Notes: a model not told the origin generated them from the letters alone. Positions 1 through 8,827 are shown, counted from the stretch's first letter. The stretch is DNA of 64,000 nucleotides from Flavobacterium sp. AG291 (GCF_003350375.1 NZ_QQAR01000001.1:310001-374000); one strand, 5' to 3'. A program made the numbers and translations.

Positions 1-636
1 GTTTTAATGACAGCTATCAAAGACGGTCAGCTTACGGAGGTATATGATGATTCATACTTTACCCTTAAAAAGACAGGTGATGATATCCAGTCTTCATTTT
101 ACTTCAAAGAGCTTAACGACTATGGTCGTGAAATCTTGAACCAGAACCCTGGTAAAACTGAAGATGATCTTAAGGCTAAAGGTGTTCTTACAGCGGAGCA
201 CTATACAACTTCTGAGCTAAACGGTGCAGACGTATCTAAATATAAGATCGTTGGTACCTGGTACTTTGATAAGAGACAAGGTGAGATGAAATACAGAATC
301 CTTGGTATTTGTCCAATGGCTGTAGATGCTCTTACTAAGTTAAGACAAGGGTCTGAAGCAGAACCAATCGAGCTTTTCTGGGTATTCTATCCAGGGGCAA
401 GAGATGTGCTTCACAAAGCGAAGGCTTTCAACGAGAAAAACTCTGCGCAGCCTATCACTTTTGACCACTTACTTAACTCAAGACGTTTCACTGCTGTAAT
501 TGTTAAAGAAGAGAACGTTTATGGAGACAGACTCATCGAAGACTACATGAAAGATAACTCTCAGATGCAGCTTCTTGAAGCTGAGCGTATCAAAGATAAG
601 ATACGTAACTTTGAGCAGGACATGTGGAACTACTAA
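1..636 (+). CDS. gldN: Gliding motility / type IX secretion protein GldN, 3' part
   Basis: This is the C-terminal part of GldN, a periplasmic component of the type IX secretion and gliding machinery that forms a ring-like assembly with GldK under the outer membrane (family knowledge). The frame is open to base 1 (Val, Leu, then the first Met at base 7), so the true start and signal peptide lie outside the window. About 211 codons remain, where the family is usually near 300 residues. Recognisable stretches are KIVGTWYFDKRQGEMKYRI followed by LGICPM, and PIELFWVFYPGARDVLHKA. A strong terminator follows at once, so this is the last gene of its transcript; the gldKLM genes presumably lie upstream. 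The recent duplicate GldO is the main alternative. Confidence 0.9.
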   Translation, partial: VLMTAIKDGQLTEVYDDSYFTLKKTGDDIQSSFYFKELNDYGREILNQNPGKTEDDLKAKGVLTAEHYTTSELNGADVSKYKIVGTWYFDKRQGEMKYRILGICPMAVDALTKLRQGSEAEPIELFWVFYPGARDVLHKAKAFNEKNSAQPITFDHLLNSRRFTAVIVKEENVYGDRLIEDYMKDNSQMQLLEAERIKDKIRNFEQDMWNY

Positions 637-661
637 GAAGTTATTCTTCGAATAATATTAA

Positions 662-692
662 AAACTCTTACCCTCGTGGTAAGAGTTTTTTT
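662..692 (+). terminator. Rho-independent terminator after gldN
   Basis: Arms AAACTCTTACC and GGTAAGAGTTT enclose a 5-base loop and run into a T tract. The hairpin ends 12 bases before the next start codon, so the next gene must have its own promoter inside or just after the hairpin. Confidence 0.9.
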
Positions 693-703
693 ATTTTTAC
701 ACC

Positions 704-1747
704 ATGAAAGATTTTATAATCGTTGGTGCTGGTCTTGCCGGGGTCAGCTTTGCGGAAACCGCTTTGCTTAATGACAAGTCGTTTGTTGTGATTAGTGACA
801 ATTCTCAAAATTCATCATATGTTGCGGCAGGGTTATATAACCCTGTAATATTAAAAAGGTTTAGCCTTCCGCAGGATGCTGCAGTCCATTTAGACTATAT
901 GGGGCCTTTTTATAAAAGAATTGAAGAGCGTCTTGGAGTTAAGTTTGATATAAGTTTGCCTGTTTACAGAAAATTTGCTTCTGTTGAAGAGCAGAACAAC
1001 TGGTTTCAGGCTGCTGATAAAGCGGCTCTTGAGCCTTTTCTATCACCAAAAGTTCTATATACTGATTATGAAGGTTTGCCTGCTGAGTTTGGTTTCGGTA
1101 AAGTTATGCATACGGGTTATGTAGATACGGAGACCTTATTGAACACTTATAAAAAATTTTTAAGTGATAATGTGTGGTTAGTTCAGGAAACTTTTCAGCA
1201 TGATCTTCTTGAAATCAAAGAAGACCATGTAGTTTATAAAGGAATTGAAGCACAGCATATAATATTTGCTGAAGGTTTCGGAATTCATGCGAATCCTTAT
1301 TTTAAGCATTTGCCACTGGATGGGACTAAGGGAGAATTATTGCTAATAAAAGCTCTGGACTTAAAACTTGATGTGGCCGTTAATGCAAGTATCTTTATAT
1401 TGCCTATAGGTGATGGTTTTTTCAAGGTAGGTGCAACTTATGAATGGTATGATAAGACTGCTGTGCCTACACAGGCGGGTAGGGATGAGCTGGTTGAAAA
1501 ACTCAACGAGCTTATTAACTGTGATTACGAAATTATAGAACACTTAGCAGGAATTCGCCCAACTGTTAAAGATAGAAAGCCGCTTATTGGCACACATCCA
1601 CTATACAAAAATGTCCATTTGCTGAATGGTTTAGGTACTCGTGGGGTAATGCTTGGACCTTCTATGGCCAAAGAATTGTATGATTCCATAATTACCGGTA
1701 ACCCGGTTAGGAGAGAAGTGGGAATTCAGAGATTTAAGAATCTCTAG
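704..1747 (+). CDS. FAD-dependent oxidoreductase (DAO superfamily)
   Basis: A 347-residue flavoprotein. The N-terminus shows the Rossmann nucleotide-binding motif VGAGLAGVS (GxGxxG near residues 8-13). The C-terminal part has the DAO-type signature GIRPTVKDRKPLIG followed by NGLGTRGVMLGPSMAKEL, resembling the oxidase half of MnmC and glycine/D-amino-acid oxidases. The substrate cannot be read from sequence, and no MnmC methyltransferase half is fused to it. Only 12 bases separate the gldN terminator from the ATG, and TATTTTTA (one mismatch to TAnnTTTG) ends 4 bases before the ATG, so the mRNA may be leaderless. The 3' end overlaps the convergent DUF983 gene by 14 bases. Confidence 0.8.
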   Translation: MKDFIIVGAGLAGVSFAETALLNDKSFVVISDNSQNSSYVAAGLYNPVILKRFSLPQDAAVHLDYMGPFYKRIEERLGVKFDISLPVYRKFASVEEQNNWFQAADKAALEPFLSPKVLYTDYEGLPAEFGFGKVMHTGYVDTETLLNTYKKFLSDNVWLVQETFQHDLLEIKEDHVVYKGIEAQHIIFAEGFGIHANPYFKHLPLDGTKGELLLIKALDLKLDVAVNASIFILPIGDGFFKVGATYEWYDKTAVPTQAGRDELVEKLNELINCDYEIIEHLAGIRPTVKDRKPLIGTHPLYKNVHLLNGLGTRGVMLGPSMAKELYDSIITGNPVRREVGIQRFKNL

Positions 1748-2126
1748 GTTTATTCCAGTCCTTATCATAGCCTACAAAGAAGTTTATCCAAATGTTTCGG
1801 GATATTCTCATAATGTAAGGCATGAGGAGTACGAGTCCGACGATTATACTGATGAATGCTGTTTTTAGATCTGTACCTATAAATGAGAAGCAGATAATAA
1901 ATATAGCAACGCTGATAGCCACACCAAGTGCATAACTGACGTACATTGCGCCAAAATAAAATGATGGCTCAATTTTGTAAGGTTGCCCGCAATGGCTGCA
2001 TCGCTCGTGCATTTTGTATATTTTAGCCAGATTGAAGGGGTTTTTATCAATATACATACTTTCTTCGTGGCATCGGGGACAGGTTCCTGTTAAAATGCTA
2101 TATAGTTTCGATCCTTTTTTTAACAT
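1734..2126 (-). CDS. DUF983 family membrane protein
   Basis: A 130-residue protein. The N-terminal part carries two zinc-ribbon-like Cys pairs, CPRC (C16, C19) and CSHC (C44, C47). Two hydrophobic segments follow at about residues 57-80 and 87-110, then a short basic and acidic tail. This is the layout of DUF983, whose function is unknown. I chose the ATG at 2126 rather than the TTG two codons upstream because ATG is preferred and the following Lys-rich start fits the family. It is divergent from the ABC-F gene and overlaps the FAD oxidoreductase at its 3' end. A membrane protein with a cytoplasmic zinc ribbon is the most that can be inferred. Confidence 0.8.
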   Translation of the reverse strand: MLKKGSKLYSILTGTCPRCHEESMYIDKNPFNLAKIYKMHERCSHCGQPYKIEPSFYFGAMYVSYALGVAISVAIFIICFSFIGTDLKTAFISIIVGLVLLMPYIMRISRNIWINFFVGYDKDWNKPRDS

Positions 2127-2179
2127 TTGCAAAAAATTTGTTGATACACAAATTTACGATTAATAAGACATAAAGAATA

Positions 2180-4093
2180 ATGCTTAACATACATAATTTA
2201 TCAGTTTCTTTCGGAGGGACATATTTGTTTGAGGAAGTTACTTTCAGGCTTGGTGCCGGAGACAGGGTTGGTCTTGTTGGGAAGAATGGTGCAGGAAAAT
2301 CGACCATGCTGAAAATACTTTCAGGCGAACAGCAATATGACTCGGGTGTAATCGCTACTGAAAAAGAGATTAAGATTGGTTTCCTGAAACAGGATATCGA
2401 TTTCATCAAAGGCAGGACTGTTCTTGAAGAAGCTTATCAGGCATTTGTTGAAATCAAAAAAGCTGAGGAGAAAATCGATAAGATCAACCATCAGTTGGCT
2501 ACCCGTACCGACTATGAAAGTGCTGAATACTCTCAGCTGATTGAAGATCTGAGTGATGTTACACATCATTATGAGATTCTTGGCGGATACAATTATGTTG
2601 GCGATACTGAAAAAATATTATTAGGTCTTGGTTTTAAACGCGAAGATTTTGATAAGGCAACGGATACTTTCTCAGGAGGATGGCGTATGCGTATCGAACT
2701 GGCAAAGCTGCTGTTGCAATACAATGATGTACTACTTCTGGATGAGCCTACCAACCACCTTGATATCGAGAGTATCATCTGGTTGGAGTCATTCTTAAGA
2801 ACGTATCCGGGGGTAGTGGTTATCGTATCGCACGATAAGATGTTCCTTGATAATGTTACCAACAGAACCATTGAAATATCGTTAGGAAAAGCCTACGATT
2901 TTAGTAAACCCTATTCGCAGTATCTTGAATTAAGGCAGGAGCTTAGAGAGAAACAACTTGCTACACAAAAGAATCAGGAAAAGAAAATCGAACAGACTGA
3001 AAAGCTGATCGAGAAATTCAGGGCGAAGGCTTCAAAGGCTTCGATGGCACAATCACTTATCAAAAAACTGGATAAAGTAGAGCGTATAGAGGTTGATGAA
3101 GATGATAATTCGGTAATGAACATATCATTCCCGGTTTCGATTACGCCGGGGCGTGTGGTTGTTGAAGCTGAACACGTAACTAAAAAATATGGTGAAAAAA
3201 CCATTCTTAAAGATATTAGTTTGCTTGTTGAACGCGGAAGTAAGATTGCTTTTGTTGGGCAGAATGGCCAGGGCAAATCTACACTGATCAAAGCTATTAC
3301 TAAGGATATAGATTATCAGGGAACGATTAAGTTAGGACATAACGTGCAGTTAGGTTATTTTGCCCAGAATCAGGCCGAATATCTTGATGGCGAAATTACG
3401 CTTCTTGAAACAATGGAAAATGCTGCTACTGACACTAACCGTTCTAAGGTGCGCGATATGCTTGGTGCTTTCCTTTTCAGGGGAGATGATGTAGAAAAGA
3501 AAGTAAAAGTACTTTCGGGAGGTGAAAGGAATCGTCTGGCATTGTGTAAGCTGTTGCTTCAGCCGATCAATGTGCTTGTAATGGATGAGCCTACGAATCA
3601 CCTTGATATTAAATCTAAGAACGTTCTGAAAGCTGCATTACAGAAGTTTGAGGGTACTTTGTTGCTAGTATCTCACGACAGGGATTTTCTTCAGGGGATG
3701 AGTAATATTGTTTATGAATTCAAAGATCAGAAGATAAGGGAATATCTTGGGGATATCAATTTCTATCTTGAGCAGCGCAATATGCAGAATATGCGTGAAG
3801 TTGAGAAAAGGGATGTAGTGGTAAAAGAAAAAGAAAAGGAAGCTCCAAAAAAGCAGGTTTCTTATGAGGATCAGAAAAAGAATAAAACTCTTCAGAACAG
3901 ATTAAGCAAAATAGAAAGCCAGATTGCCGAAGTGGAAAAACAAATTCAGCACGATGATAAGCTTTTGGCTGGAGATTACGAGAAGCTAATGGCTGATGCC
4001 GCTTTTTTTACTGCTTATGAAAATAAGAAAAAAGAACTGGAAAAACTCATGCAAGACTGGGAACAGGTTCAGGAAGATTTAGAGAACGCATAA
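2180..4093 (+). CDS. ABC-F family ATPase (ribosome-associated type)
   Basis: A soluble 637-residue protein with two ABC domains and no membrane segment, the ABC-F layout of ribosome-acting ATPases (Uup/YheS/EttA group). Domain 1 has Walker A GKNGAGKST (about residues 35-43), signature FSGGWRMR and Walker B LLLDEPTNHLD. Domain 2 has Walker A GQNGQGKST, signature LSGGERNR and Walker B VMDEPTNHLD. The switch motifs VSHDKMFLD and VSHDRDFLQ are also intact. A charged linker of about 80 residues joins the domains, and a Lys/Glu-rich C-terminal coiled coil (about residues 545-637) resembles the tail of Uup. Family members act on the ribosomal E-site region; which subfamily this is needs a tree. It is a single gene ending in a bidirectional terminator. 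Confidence 0.9.
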   Translation: MLNIHNLSVSFGGTYLFEEVTFRLGAGDRVGLVGKNGAGKSTMLKILSGEQQYDSGVIATEKEIKIGFLKQDIDFIKGRTVLEEAYQAFVEIKKAEEKIDKINHQLATRTDYESAEYSQLIEDLSDVTHHYEILGGYNYVGDTEKILLGLGFKREDFDKATDTFSGGWRMRIELAKLLLQYNDVLLLDEPTNHLDIESIIWLESFLRTYPGVVVIVSHDKMFLDNVTNRTIEISLGKAYDFSKPYSQYLELRQELREKQLATQKNQEKKIEQTEKLIEKFRAKASKASMAQSLIKKLDKVERIEVDEDDNSVMNISFPVSITPGRVVVEAEHVTKKYGEKTILKDISLLVERGSKIAFVGQNGQGKSTLIKAITKDIDYQGTIKLGHNVQLGYFAQNQAEYLDGEITLLETMENAATDTNRSKVRDMLGAFLFRGDDVEKKVKVLSGGERNRLALCKLLLQPINVLVMDEPTNHLDIKSKNVLKAALQKFEGTLLLVSHDRDFLQGMSNIVYEFKDQKIREYLGDINFYLEQRNMQNMREVEKRDVVVKEKEKEAPKKQVSYEDQKKNKTLQNRLSKIESQIAEVEKQIQHDDKLLAGDYEKLMADAAFFTAYENKKKELEKLMQDWEQVQEDLENA

Positions 4094-4121
4094 AAAAATC
4101 CCGCATCTGCGGGATTTTTTT
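4092..4121. terminator. Bidirectional terminator between convergent genes
   Basis: ATCCCGCA-TC-TGCGGGAT with A tract on one side and T tract on the other serves the ABC-F gene and the convergent lipoprotein gene. Confidence 0.9.
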
Positions 4122-4428
4122 ATGGCGTTTTGATTTCTACTTCAGCTTTTTTCTTGGAAATGGTTACGTTGTTAGTCGCCTCACCATTTTTATTCTTTAC
4201 ACTGAATCCGTCATTACTTACACTAACTGAGGTTCCGTCAGGATTTTCTTCAGTCTTCTGAACAGTTACATTAGTAGTTGTAGTTGTTTGTGTCTGAGGT
4301 TCCGGTGCTGGTGGTGGAGCGGGATCTTCAACAGGTGGTGGGGCCGGTGGAGGAACTGGTTCTTCTTTCTTTTTACAGGATGCCATAAGCAGTATGGCAA
4401 GGCCTGACATAACAATTAATTTTTTCAT
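4120..4428 (-). CDS. Small proline-rich lipoprotein, function unknown
   Basis: A 102-residue protein with a lipoprotein signal peptide ending LLMASC (lipid Cys at about residue 18), followed by KKKEE and then Pro/Ala repeats (PPPAPPP, PAPPPAPEP). The Pro region gives way to a Thr run and a Ser/Asn/Lys tail without cysteines or an obvious fold. The Pro-rich part resembles a spacer that would extend from the membrane. Lipidation and export are inferred from the lipobox. It lies convergent to the ABC-F gene and 75 bases downstream of the App1-like gene on the same strand, so it may be co-transcribed with it. No homolog with a known role is recognised. Confidence 0.65.
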   Translation of the reverse strand: MKKLIVMSGLAILLMASCKKKEEPVPPPAPPPVEDPAPPPAPEPQTQTTTTTNVTVQKTEENPDGTSVSVSNDGFSVKNKNGEATNNVTISKKKAEVEIKTP

Positions 4429-4503
4429 GATCTTAAGTGTTACCTGGTTTATTTGTTAAAATTACAGTTTTTGAAAATAGATAAATCTATAAATAACTTA
4501 ATT

Positions 4504-5478
4504 TTAAGATATTAACCCTATTCGTTTTGAATGCTCTATAGCTTCTTTGCTTTCCTTGAAATAGCAGACAGCAACACCCATAGATTCCATATTTTTAACG
4601 GCTCTAACTGCTTTTTCTTTTTTAGCTGATCCTGTTTGGCGTATGTAAACAGCCTTGACGGTTAAAGGGAATATTTTGCATACATCTTCGTATAAAAATG
4701 GATCGTGCTGCGAGTCGTCACCCAAAAGGGTATATTGCAGGTGAGGGTAAAATTCGAGTATGTGTTTTATCTTATCAAATTTATGTCCGTGATTTCCACG
4801 CCCTGTTACCAAAAAATCCATGAGGCTGGTTTTAATGTCTTTTAATAGCATTACCGCCCTTGGCAAATCATGTTTTTCAGTAAATTTTACAATGAACCGA
4901 TACAGGTTCCATTCACTGCTCGAAACGTAGAAAAAGGCATTTTGCTCGTCTTTTTTATTTCTCCCCGCAGTACTCAGTGCCTGATAGTGGGGTACAACAT
5001 CCTGGAATATCTTTCGGTCATTTACGTTTCTAAACAGTAATATGTATATTTTTTTAAATACATTACGGGTGTGGGAAACAAGAAAAGTATCGTCAATATC
5101 AGATATAAAACCTAAGTTGCCTTCGTGAGGTCTTATAAAGCTTCCCTTTTCGATAATTTCTTTTCCTTCATGAAATGTGCTCACTTGGTAGTCCATCCAG
5201 CCGTGTCCTGCTCTCTCTTTTTCTTTTAGAGGGATGCAGAATTTAAAATAACCGTCGTCTAAAGCTTTAGTATGTATTTTTATTCCATTATGTTCCAGGT
5301 AAACATCAGCATTGGGTATGGTTTTTATGCGAAATACCTGTAGTACTGATTTTGCATTTTTAAAACGTTTCTTTTCAAATTCATAATTTCCGGGTGAAGA
5401 TGTTCTTGCAACGTGTCCAAAAACGATAAGCTCTTCTTCGTTGGCATAGCCGCGGTATAGTTTTAAGATGGGCTTCAT
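4504..5478 (-). CDS. App1-like phosphatase (DUF2183 family)
   Basis: A 324-residue soluble protein of the App1/DUF2183 family, related to HAD-type phosphatidate phosphatases. The catalytic loop is visible as FISDIDDTFL (DxDxT, about residues 126-135). A second conserved block is LLGDDSQHDPFLYEDVC near residue 255, matching the acidic motif IV region. An N-terminal beta-rich region of about 120 residues precedes the catalytic domain, as in other bacterial members. A lipid phosphatase role is inferred from yeast App1 and not shown for bacteria. It is divergent from a lipid-kinase-type gene with about 65 bases between starts; a kinase and a lipid phosphatase side by side hint at a shared phospholipid task. 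Confidence 0.8.
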   Translation of the reverse strand: MKPILKLYRGYANEEELIVFGHVARTSSPGNYEFEKKRFKNAKSVLQVFRIKTIPNADVYLEHNGIKIHTKALDDGYFKFCIPLKEKERAGHGWMDYQVSTFHEGKEIIEKGSFIRPHEGNLGFISDIDDTFLVSHTRNVFKKIYILLFRNVNDRKIFQDVVPHYQALSTAGRNKKDEQNAFFYVSSSEWNLYRFIVKFTEKHDLPRAVMLLKDIKTSLMDFLVTGRGNHGHKFDKIKHILEFYPHLQYTLLGDDSQHDPFLYEDVCKIFPLTVKAVYIRQTGSAKKEKAVRAVKNMESMGVAVCYFKESKEAIEHSKRIGLIS

Positions 5479-5543
5479 GAAAATTTATAAATTTGATAAG
5501 AGTTTCGTGTTTCAATTTATCTAAATTTAGTAAAAAAAATAAG

Positions 5544-6422
5544 ATGGACTCCTTAAGAAAATGTTTATTGGTTGTTAATCCTATCGCGGGCGGTAATGAT
5601 AAGACAGAACTGATTGGGATTACAAAGCTATACGCCGAAGAAAAAGGGGTAGAACTTGTTTTGTTTGAAACCACTGGAAAAGATGATGAAAGGGCAATTC
5701 ATCAACTTTACAAAGAACATAAACCGGAGCGTATATTAGTGGCTGGCGGTGACGGAACCATAAAAATGGTTGCTGAAGCTGTTGAACACCATGATGTCAT
5801 TATTGGGGTATTGCCTGCCGGATCGGCCAATGGTCTGTCTGTAGATCTTAAGCTCTCGGTAGATTTGAAAGAAAATCTGGATATTGCTTTTGGAGATTCT
5901 GTTATGGAAATGGATATGGTTTCCATTAATGGGAAAAAAAGTCTGCACTTAAGTGATATTGGAGCTAATGCCGAACTTATACGTAATTATGAGAATAGTT
6001 CACTAAGAGGGAAATTAGGTTATGGTTTGCAGGCAATTAATACGCTAACCGAACTTGATGATCCTTTTGAGGTTACGATTTATGCAAATGGCATGACTCT
6101 GACTACTGAGGCGCGAATGGTAGTAATAGCCAACACACAGAAGTATGGGACAGGTGTAACCATTAATCCTATTGGGGTTATGGATGACGGTAAATTTGAA
6201 ATTGTTATCCTTAAAAGCCTTAATATATTTCTAATAGGAAAAATACTTACGGGCAATATGCCCCTGGATACTGATGAAGATGTAGAGATTATTTCAACTC
6301 AAGAAGCAATTATAACGACAAACAAACCTGTCAGTTTTCAAATAGATGGCGAGTATTGTGGGGAAGAAGAACGATTGGAAATAAAAATATTGCACAGGCA
6401 GATGCGTGTTGCCATACCGTAA
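5544..6422 (+). CDS. Diacylglycerol/sphingosine kinase-like lipid kinase
   Basis: About 292 residues from the ATG at 5544, giving MDSLRKCLLVVNPIAGG; the in-frame ATG 17 codons upstream adds residues unlike the family and leaves no room for a promoter. The DAGK catalytic signature GGDGTIKMV (about residues 69-77) and the N-terminal VNPIAGG loop are both present, as is the C-terminal block ending FQIDGEYCGEEE. The family transfers the ATP gamma-phosphate to lipid hydroxyls at the membrane face; the exact lipid is unknown. It is divergent from the App1-like phosphatase, and its stop codon directly abuts that of the next, convergent gene. Confidence 0.85.
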   Translation: MDSLRKCLLVVNPIAGGNDKTELIGITKLYAEEKGVELVLFETTGKDDERAIHQLYKEHKPERILVAGGDGTIKMVAEAVEHHDVIIGVLPAGSANGLSVDLKLSVDLKENLDIAFGDSVMEMDMVSINGKKSLHLSDIGANAELIRNYENSSLRGKLGYGLQAINTLTELDDPFEVTIYANGMTLTTEARMVVIANTQKYGTGVTINPIGVMDDGKFEIVILKSLNIFLIGKILTGNMPLDTDEDVEIISTQEAIITTNKPVSFQIDGEYCGEEERLEIKILHRQMRVAIP

Positions 6423-7565
6423 TTATTTAAAAGGATTACGTTCTTTCCAATCAATTTTTGGGTCAAAATAAGGGAATAGCCTCGGCATGAAAAGATTAAT
6501 GATAGGATTGGTGTGTTTGATAATGCCAAAAACCTGCTCTGCTCTTGCTCCTACAGAGCTTTTTATTTCCATCGCAGACCTGGCGAATATTACATGTTTG
6601 AATTGCTTTTTTATGGCATAACTAACCATATCGTAAAGCATATTCAGGTAGAGCATTTTTTCTTTTTGAACTTTGTCGTCATAACCTAAAAAATAGGTAT
6701 CCATATCACAACCGTTTCTGATAAGTGTGCTAAATCCAACAATCTCATCATTGATGAAATAACCGTAGAATAAGAAGTAGTCCTGCAATTGCTGTTTGAA
6801 AATTGTAAAATGATCTTCGGGTAGATGAAAGGTATTAAAGGATGCATTGCGGGCAACAGTCATGTACAGATCATGAATTCTTTGTTCCTGTTCTTTTATA
6901 TCCTGCGCAGTAAGTTTTCTTTTCTCAATTCCTTCTGCTTTTTTTCGGGCACGGTTATATTGTGTGCGGTATTTGGTGTTTAGGTCAGATAGATAATCAT
7001 CAATAGACAGCCATTCCGGTTTGATGTCAAATATCATGTTAGGCTGTGTGCAAAACTGATAATATCCTTTAAATCCGGCAGTTTTAAAGTCAGGTAATTC
7101 CTGAGCGTTAAAATCTTTTACCGCAAGCATATTTATTCGTATTCCCTTCTTTCTATAAATAAGGGTTAATTCTTTTATGGCTTTTTGAATTAATTCTAAA
7201 GCCTCAGATGTGGGTATTTCGTCGGTGAGTAAAAAAGCATTTTGCCCTGTAAGCATATTATTGCCTACTACAAGGGTATATGTTGTAAACAGACCAAAAA
7301 TATAATCTTTAAAGCAAAAGCTTTTCTTTTCTTCTACAAATGTATTTACCTTACTGAGGTCAATGTGCTGAGCCAATGCAATACCACAAAGTTTATCATT
7401 CCTAAAAAGGCCTATAAAAAGGCAATCCATGTTTTCCGGAGCTGCTTTTTCAATAATGGACAGGTAAGCAACAGAAAGAAATATGTTGTTTTTGGAAATA
7501 GTATCCCAGTCTTCGGGAAGTGAAGCCGAAGTTGAATATATACGAAATGATAAGTCTGGTTTCAA
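6423..7565 (-). CDS. FemAB/GNAT-like acyl-CoA N-acyltransferase superfamily protein
   Basis: A 380-residue cytosolic protein with the layout of FemAB/peptidogalycan-type acyltransferases: an N-terminal half with LFRNDKLCGIALAQ and a C-terminal half with RTQYNRARKKAEGI, YGYFINDEIVGFSTLIR and YFLGYDDKVQKEKMLYLNML. No catalytic residue is certain by eye and the substrate is unknown. The first codon is TTG at 7565: no in-frame ATG or GTG lies between it and the upstream stop, and the next Met is about 46 residues in. A perfect -7 element (7601-7608) sits about 35 bases upstream, supporting the TTG. It converges on the lipid kinase with no gap between stops. Confidence 0.65.
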   Translation of the reverse strand: MKPDLSFRIYSTSASLPEDWDTISKNNIFLSVAYLSIIEKAAPENMDCLFIGLFRNDKLCGIALAQHIDLSKVNTFVEEKKSFCFKDYIFGLFTTYTLVVGNNMLTGQNAFLLTDEIPTSEALELIQKAIKELTLIYRKKGIRINMLAVKDFNAQELPDFKTAGFKGYYQFCTQPNMIFDIKPEWLSIDDYLSDLNTKYRTQYNRARKKAEGIEKRKLTAQDIKEQEQRIHDLYMTVARNASFNTFHLPEDHFTIFKQQLQDYFLFYGYFINDEIVGFSTLIRNGCDMDTYFLGYDDKVQKEKMLYLNMLYDMVSYAIKKQFKHVIFARSAMEIKSSVGARAEQVFGIIKHTNPIINLFMPRLFPYFDPKIDWKERNPFK

Positions 7566-7600
7566 TGAGATAATGTTGGTACTGCTTTACGAGCTTATAG

Positions 7601-7608
7601 CAAATATA
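7601..7608 (-). promoter_or_regulatory. -7 promoter element TATATTTG
   Basis: Perfect match to the Bacteroidota sigma-A -7 consensus TAnnTTTG on the minus strand. It would start transcription near 7596 and supports the TTG start at 7565. Confidence 0.6.
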
Positions 7609-7690
7609 GAGATGACGACCGGTATGCTGTTTTGTTACAAAGTCTTTTTACTTTGTTCTGAAGTCCGTTCAATAGGGTTATAAAACAACA

Positions 7691-7708
7691 AATCTCCCGA
7701 AGGAGATT
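7691..7708 (-). terminator. Terminator-like hairpin after the DUF1761 gene
   Basis: AATCTCC and GGAGATT flank a CGAA loop just beyond the DUF1761 stop. On the minus strand it is followed by TGTTGTTTT, a moderately U-rich tail. Confidence 0.6.
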
Positions 7709-7721
7709 CATTGTATATTAT

Positions 7722-8210
7722 TTAGTTTTCCCATGCACAGATGATACCACCCATAATGGTAAGACAAACAATGAAATAGCCTCCGTTGATAAGGATATAC
7801 TTCCAGCTCTTTCTTTCAAAAAGTGCATTGATGCCTACTATAGGTAAAGCAAAGAAAAGCCCGGTCATGAATCCGTGAAGGGCACCATGTTTGAAGGTTC
7901 TGTAAGCCGTGCCATAGTCAGCCATGAAAGCATGGTAAGATGGTTTGATATCAGCTGCGGCAGGCCCTCCAACCATTCCTGATGCTCCAAACTGGTGGAT
8001 AACAAGAAATTCAAGAATAAAAGCAATCATAAATGAAAACAGGATAGTAAGGCCAAAAATTTTAAACATGTTAGCGCCTTTTGCTTTCTCTTCAGTCATT
8101 CCGGTTTCATTCATCCAGATCGTTCCGAATACTTTTGGGTTATACCAGATGAAACCAACAGGTAATGTTGCTAATGCGGCTACAAGAATAGCTGGAAAAT
8201 TGATTTGCAT
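7722..8210 (-). CDS. DUF1761 family membrane protein
   Basis: A 162-residue integral membrane protein with about four hydrophobic segments (residues about 5-25, 50-72, 108-128 and 138-158). The N-terminal signature PVGFIWYNPKVFGTIWM, followed by TGMTEEKAKG, is typical of DUF1761, a bacterial family without known function. The start ATG is followed directly by the first membrane helix. It is monocistronic: its terminator-like hairpin lies downstream and about 80 bases separate it from the next gene. Confidence 0.85.
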   Translation of the reverse strand: MQINFPAILVAALATLPVGFIWYNPKVFGTIWMNETGMTEEKAKGANMFKIFGLTILFSFMIAFILEFLVIHQFGASGMVGGPAAADIKPSYHAFMADYGTAYRTFKHGALHGFMTGLFFALPIVGINALFERKSWKYILINGGYFIVCLTIMGGIICAWEN

Positions 8211-8291
8211 AATTGTTTTGTTTTAGTGTTTGGTATAACAAATTTATGTTTTTTTGTGAACGGATATCTAAAAATTGAATAATTACTTTTT

Positions 8292-8621
8292 TCAGCCTAA
8301 GAATTTTATGAAGTTCCAAAAAGGTCTGTTTTTTAGGTAATTAGTATCTGATTCGTTACTGTATGCCTCTTTTTCAAAACAGATACTCCGGTAAGCTTCT
8401 TTTCTATCCTTACAGCTTATAAGGCGTATTATATATTCGCATACATACCAGATGTAAAAGGGAATTATAAGCATTTCTGCCTGTTGGCGCAGGTGAATAC
8501 GTTCGTGATTGATAAGCCTGTGATTTTCTTTCATCCTTTTATCGTGTAAAATGATAAATGGAAATAACGCCATGCCGGCATATCCTTTCGGGATTAAATA
8601 TTTAGATGTGATTAGTATCAT
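8292..8621 (-). CDS. Small membrane-associated protein with HExxH motif
   Basis: A 109-residue protein. It shows a zinc-peptidase-like HExxH motif as INHERIHLRQQAEM (about residues 38-51), then a hydrophobic segment IIPFYIWYVCEYIIRLI and a second acidic block FEKEAYSNESD. HExxH followed by a membrane segment and a downstream EA(Y/D)xxE block resembles a pared-down M48/M56 metallopeptidase core. Proteolysis is inferred, not shown, and the protein is far shorter than those families. Its start is 28 bases from the start of the divergent DUF5522 gene, so the two share one promoter region. Confidence 0.65.
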   Translation of the reverse strand: MILITSKYLIPKGYAGMALFPFIILHDKRMKENHRLINHERIHLRQQAEMLIIPFYIWYVCEYIIRLISCKDRKEAYRSICFEKEAYSNESDTNYLKNRPFWNFIKFLG

Positions 8622-8636
8622 TAAATGTAAAGTTCA

Positions 8637-8644
8637 TAAATTTG
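8637..8644 (+). promoter_or_regulatory. -7 promoter element TAAATTTG
   Basis: Perfect TAnnTTTG, ending 5 bases before the ATG of the DUF5522 gene. Transcription would begin at or within 1-2 bases of the start codon, so the mRNA is probably leaderless. Confidence 0.6.
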
Positions 8645-8649
8645 CGCGT

Positions 8650-8826
8650 ATGACAGGGCAAAATTCTGAAAATAAATTAACCGAAGGTGAAGATTATTAT
8701 CTTTCACCCGAAGGGTACAAAGTGTTTACCGAAAGGTTTCATTTAAAGCGCGGTTACTGCTGTAAAAGCGGATGCCGACATTGTCCTTACGGTTACGATA
8801 AAAAAACAGGAACATTTAAAAAGTAA
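8650..8826 (+). CDS. DUF5522 family small Cys-rich protein
   Basis: A 58-residue protein starting MTGQNSENKLTEGEDYYL and ending in a Cys cluster, YCCKSGCRHCPYGYDK, with four cysteines and a His that could bind a metal. The DUF5522 family has no known role. I chose the ATG at 8650 because an upstream in-frame ATG would lie inside the divergent gene and ahead of the -7 element at 8637-8644. The remaining mRNA would be leaderless. It precedes hutU by 72 bases of short-repeat sequence on the same strand. Confidence 0.75.
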   Translation: MTGQNSENKLTEGEDYYLSPEGYKVFTERFHLKRGYCCKSGCRHCPYGYDKKTGTFKK

Positions 8827-8827
8827 G

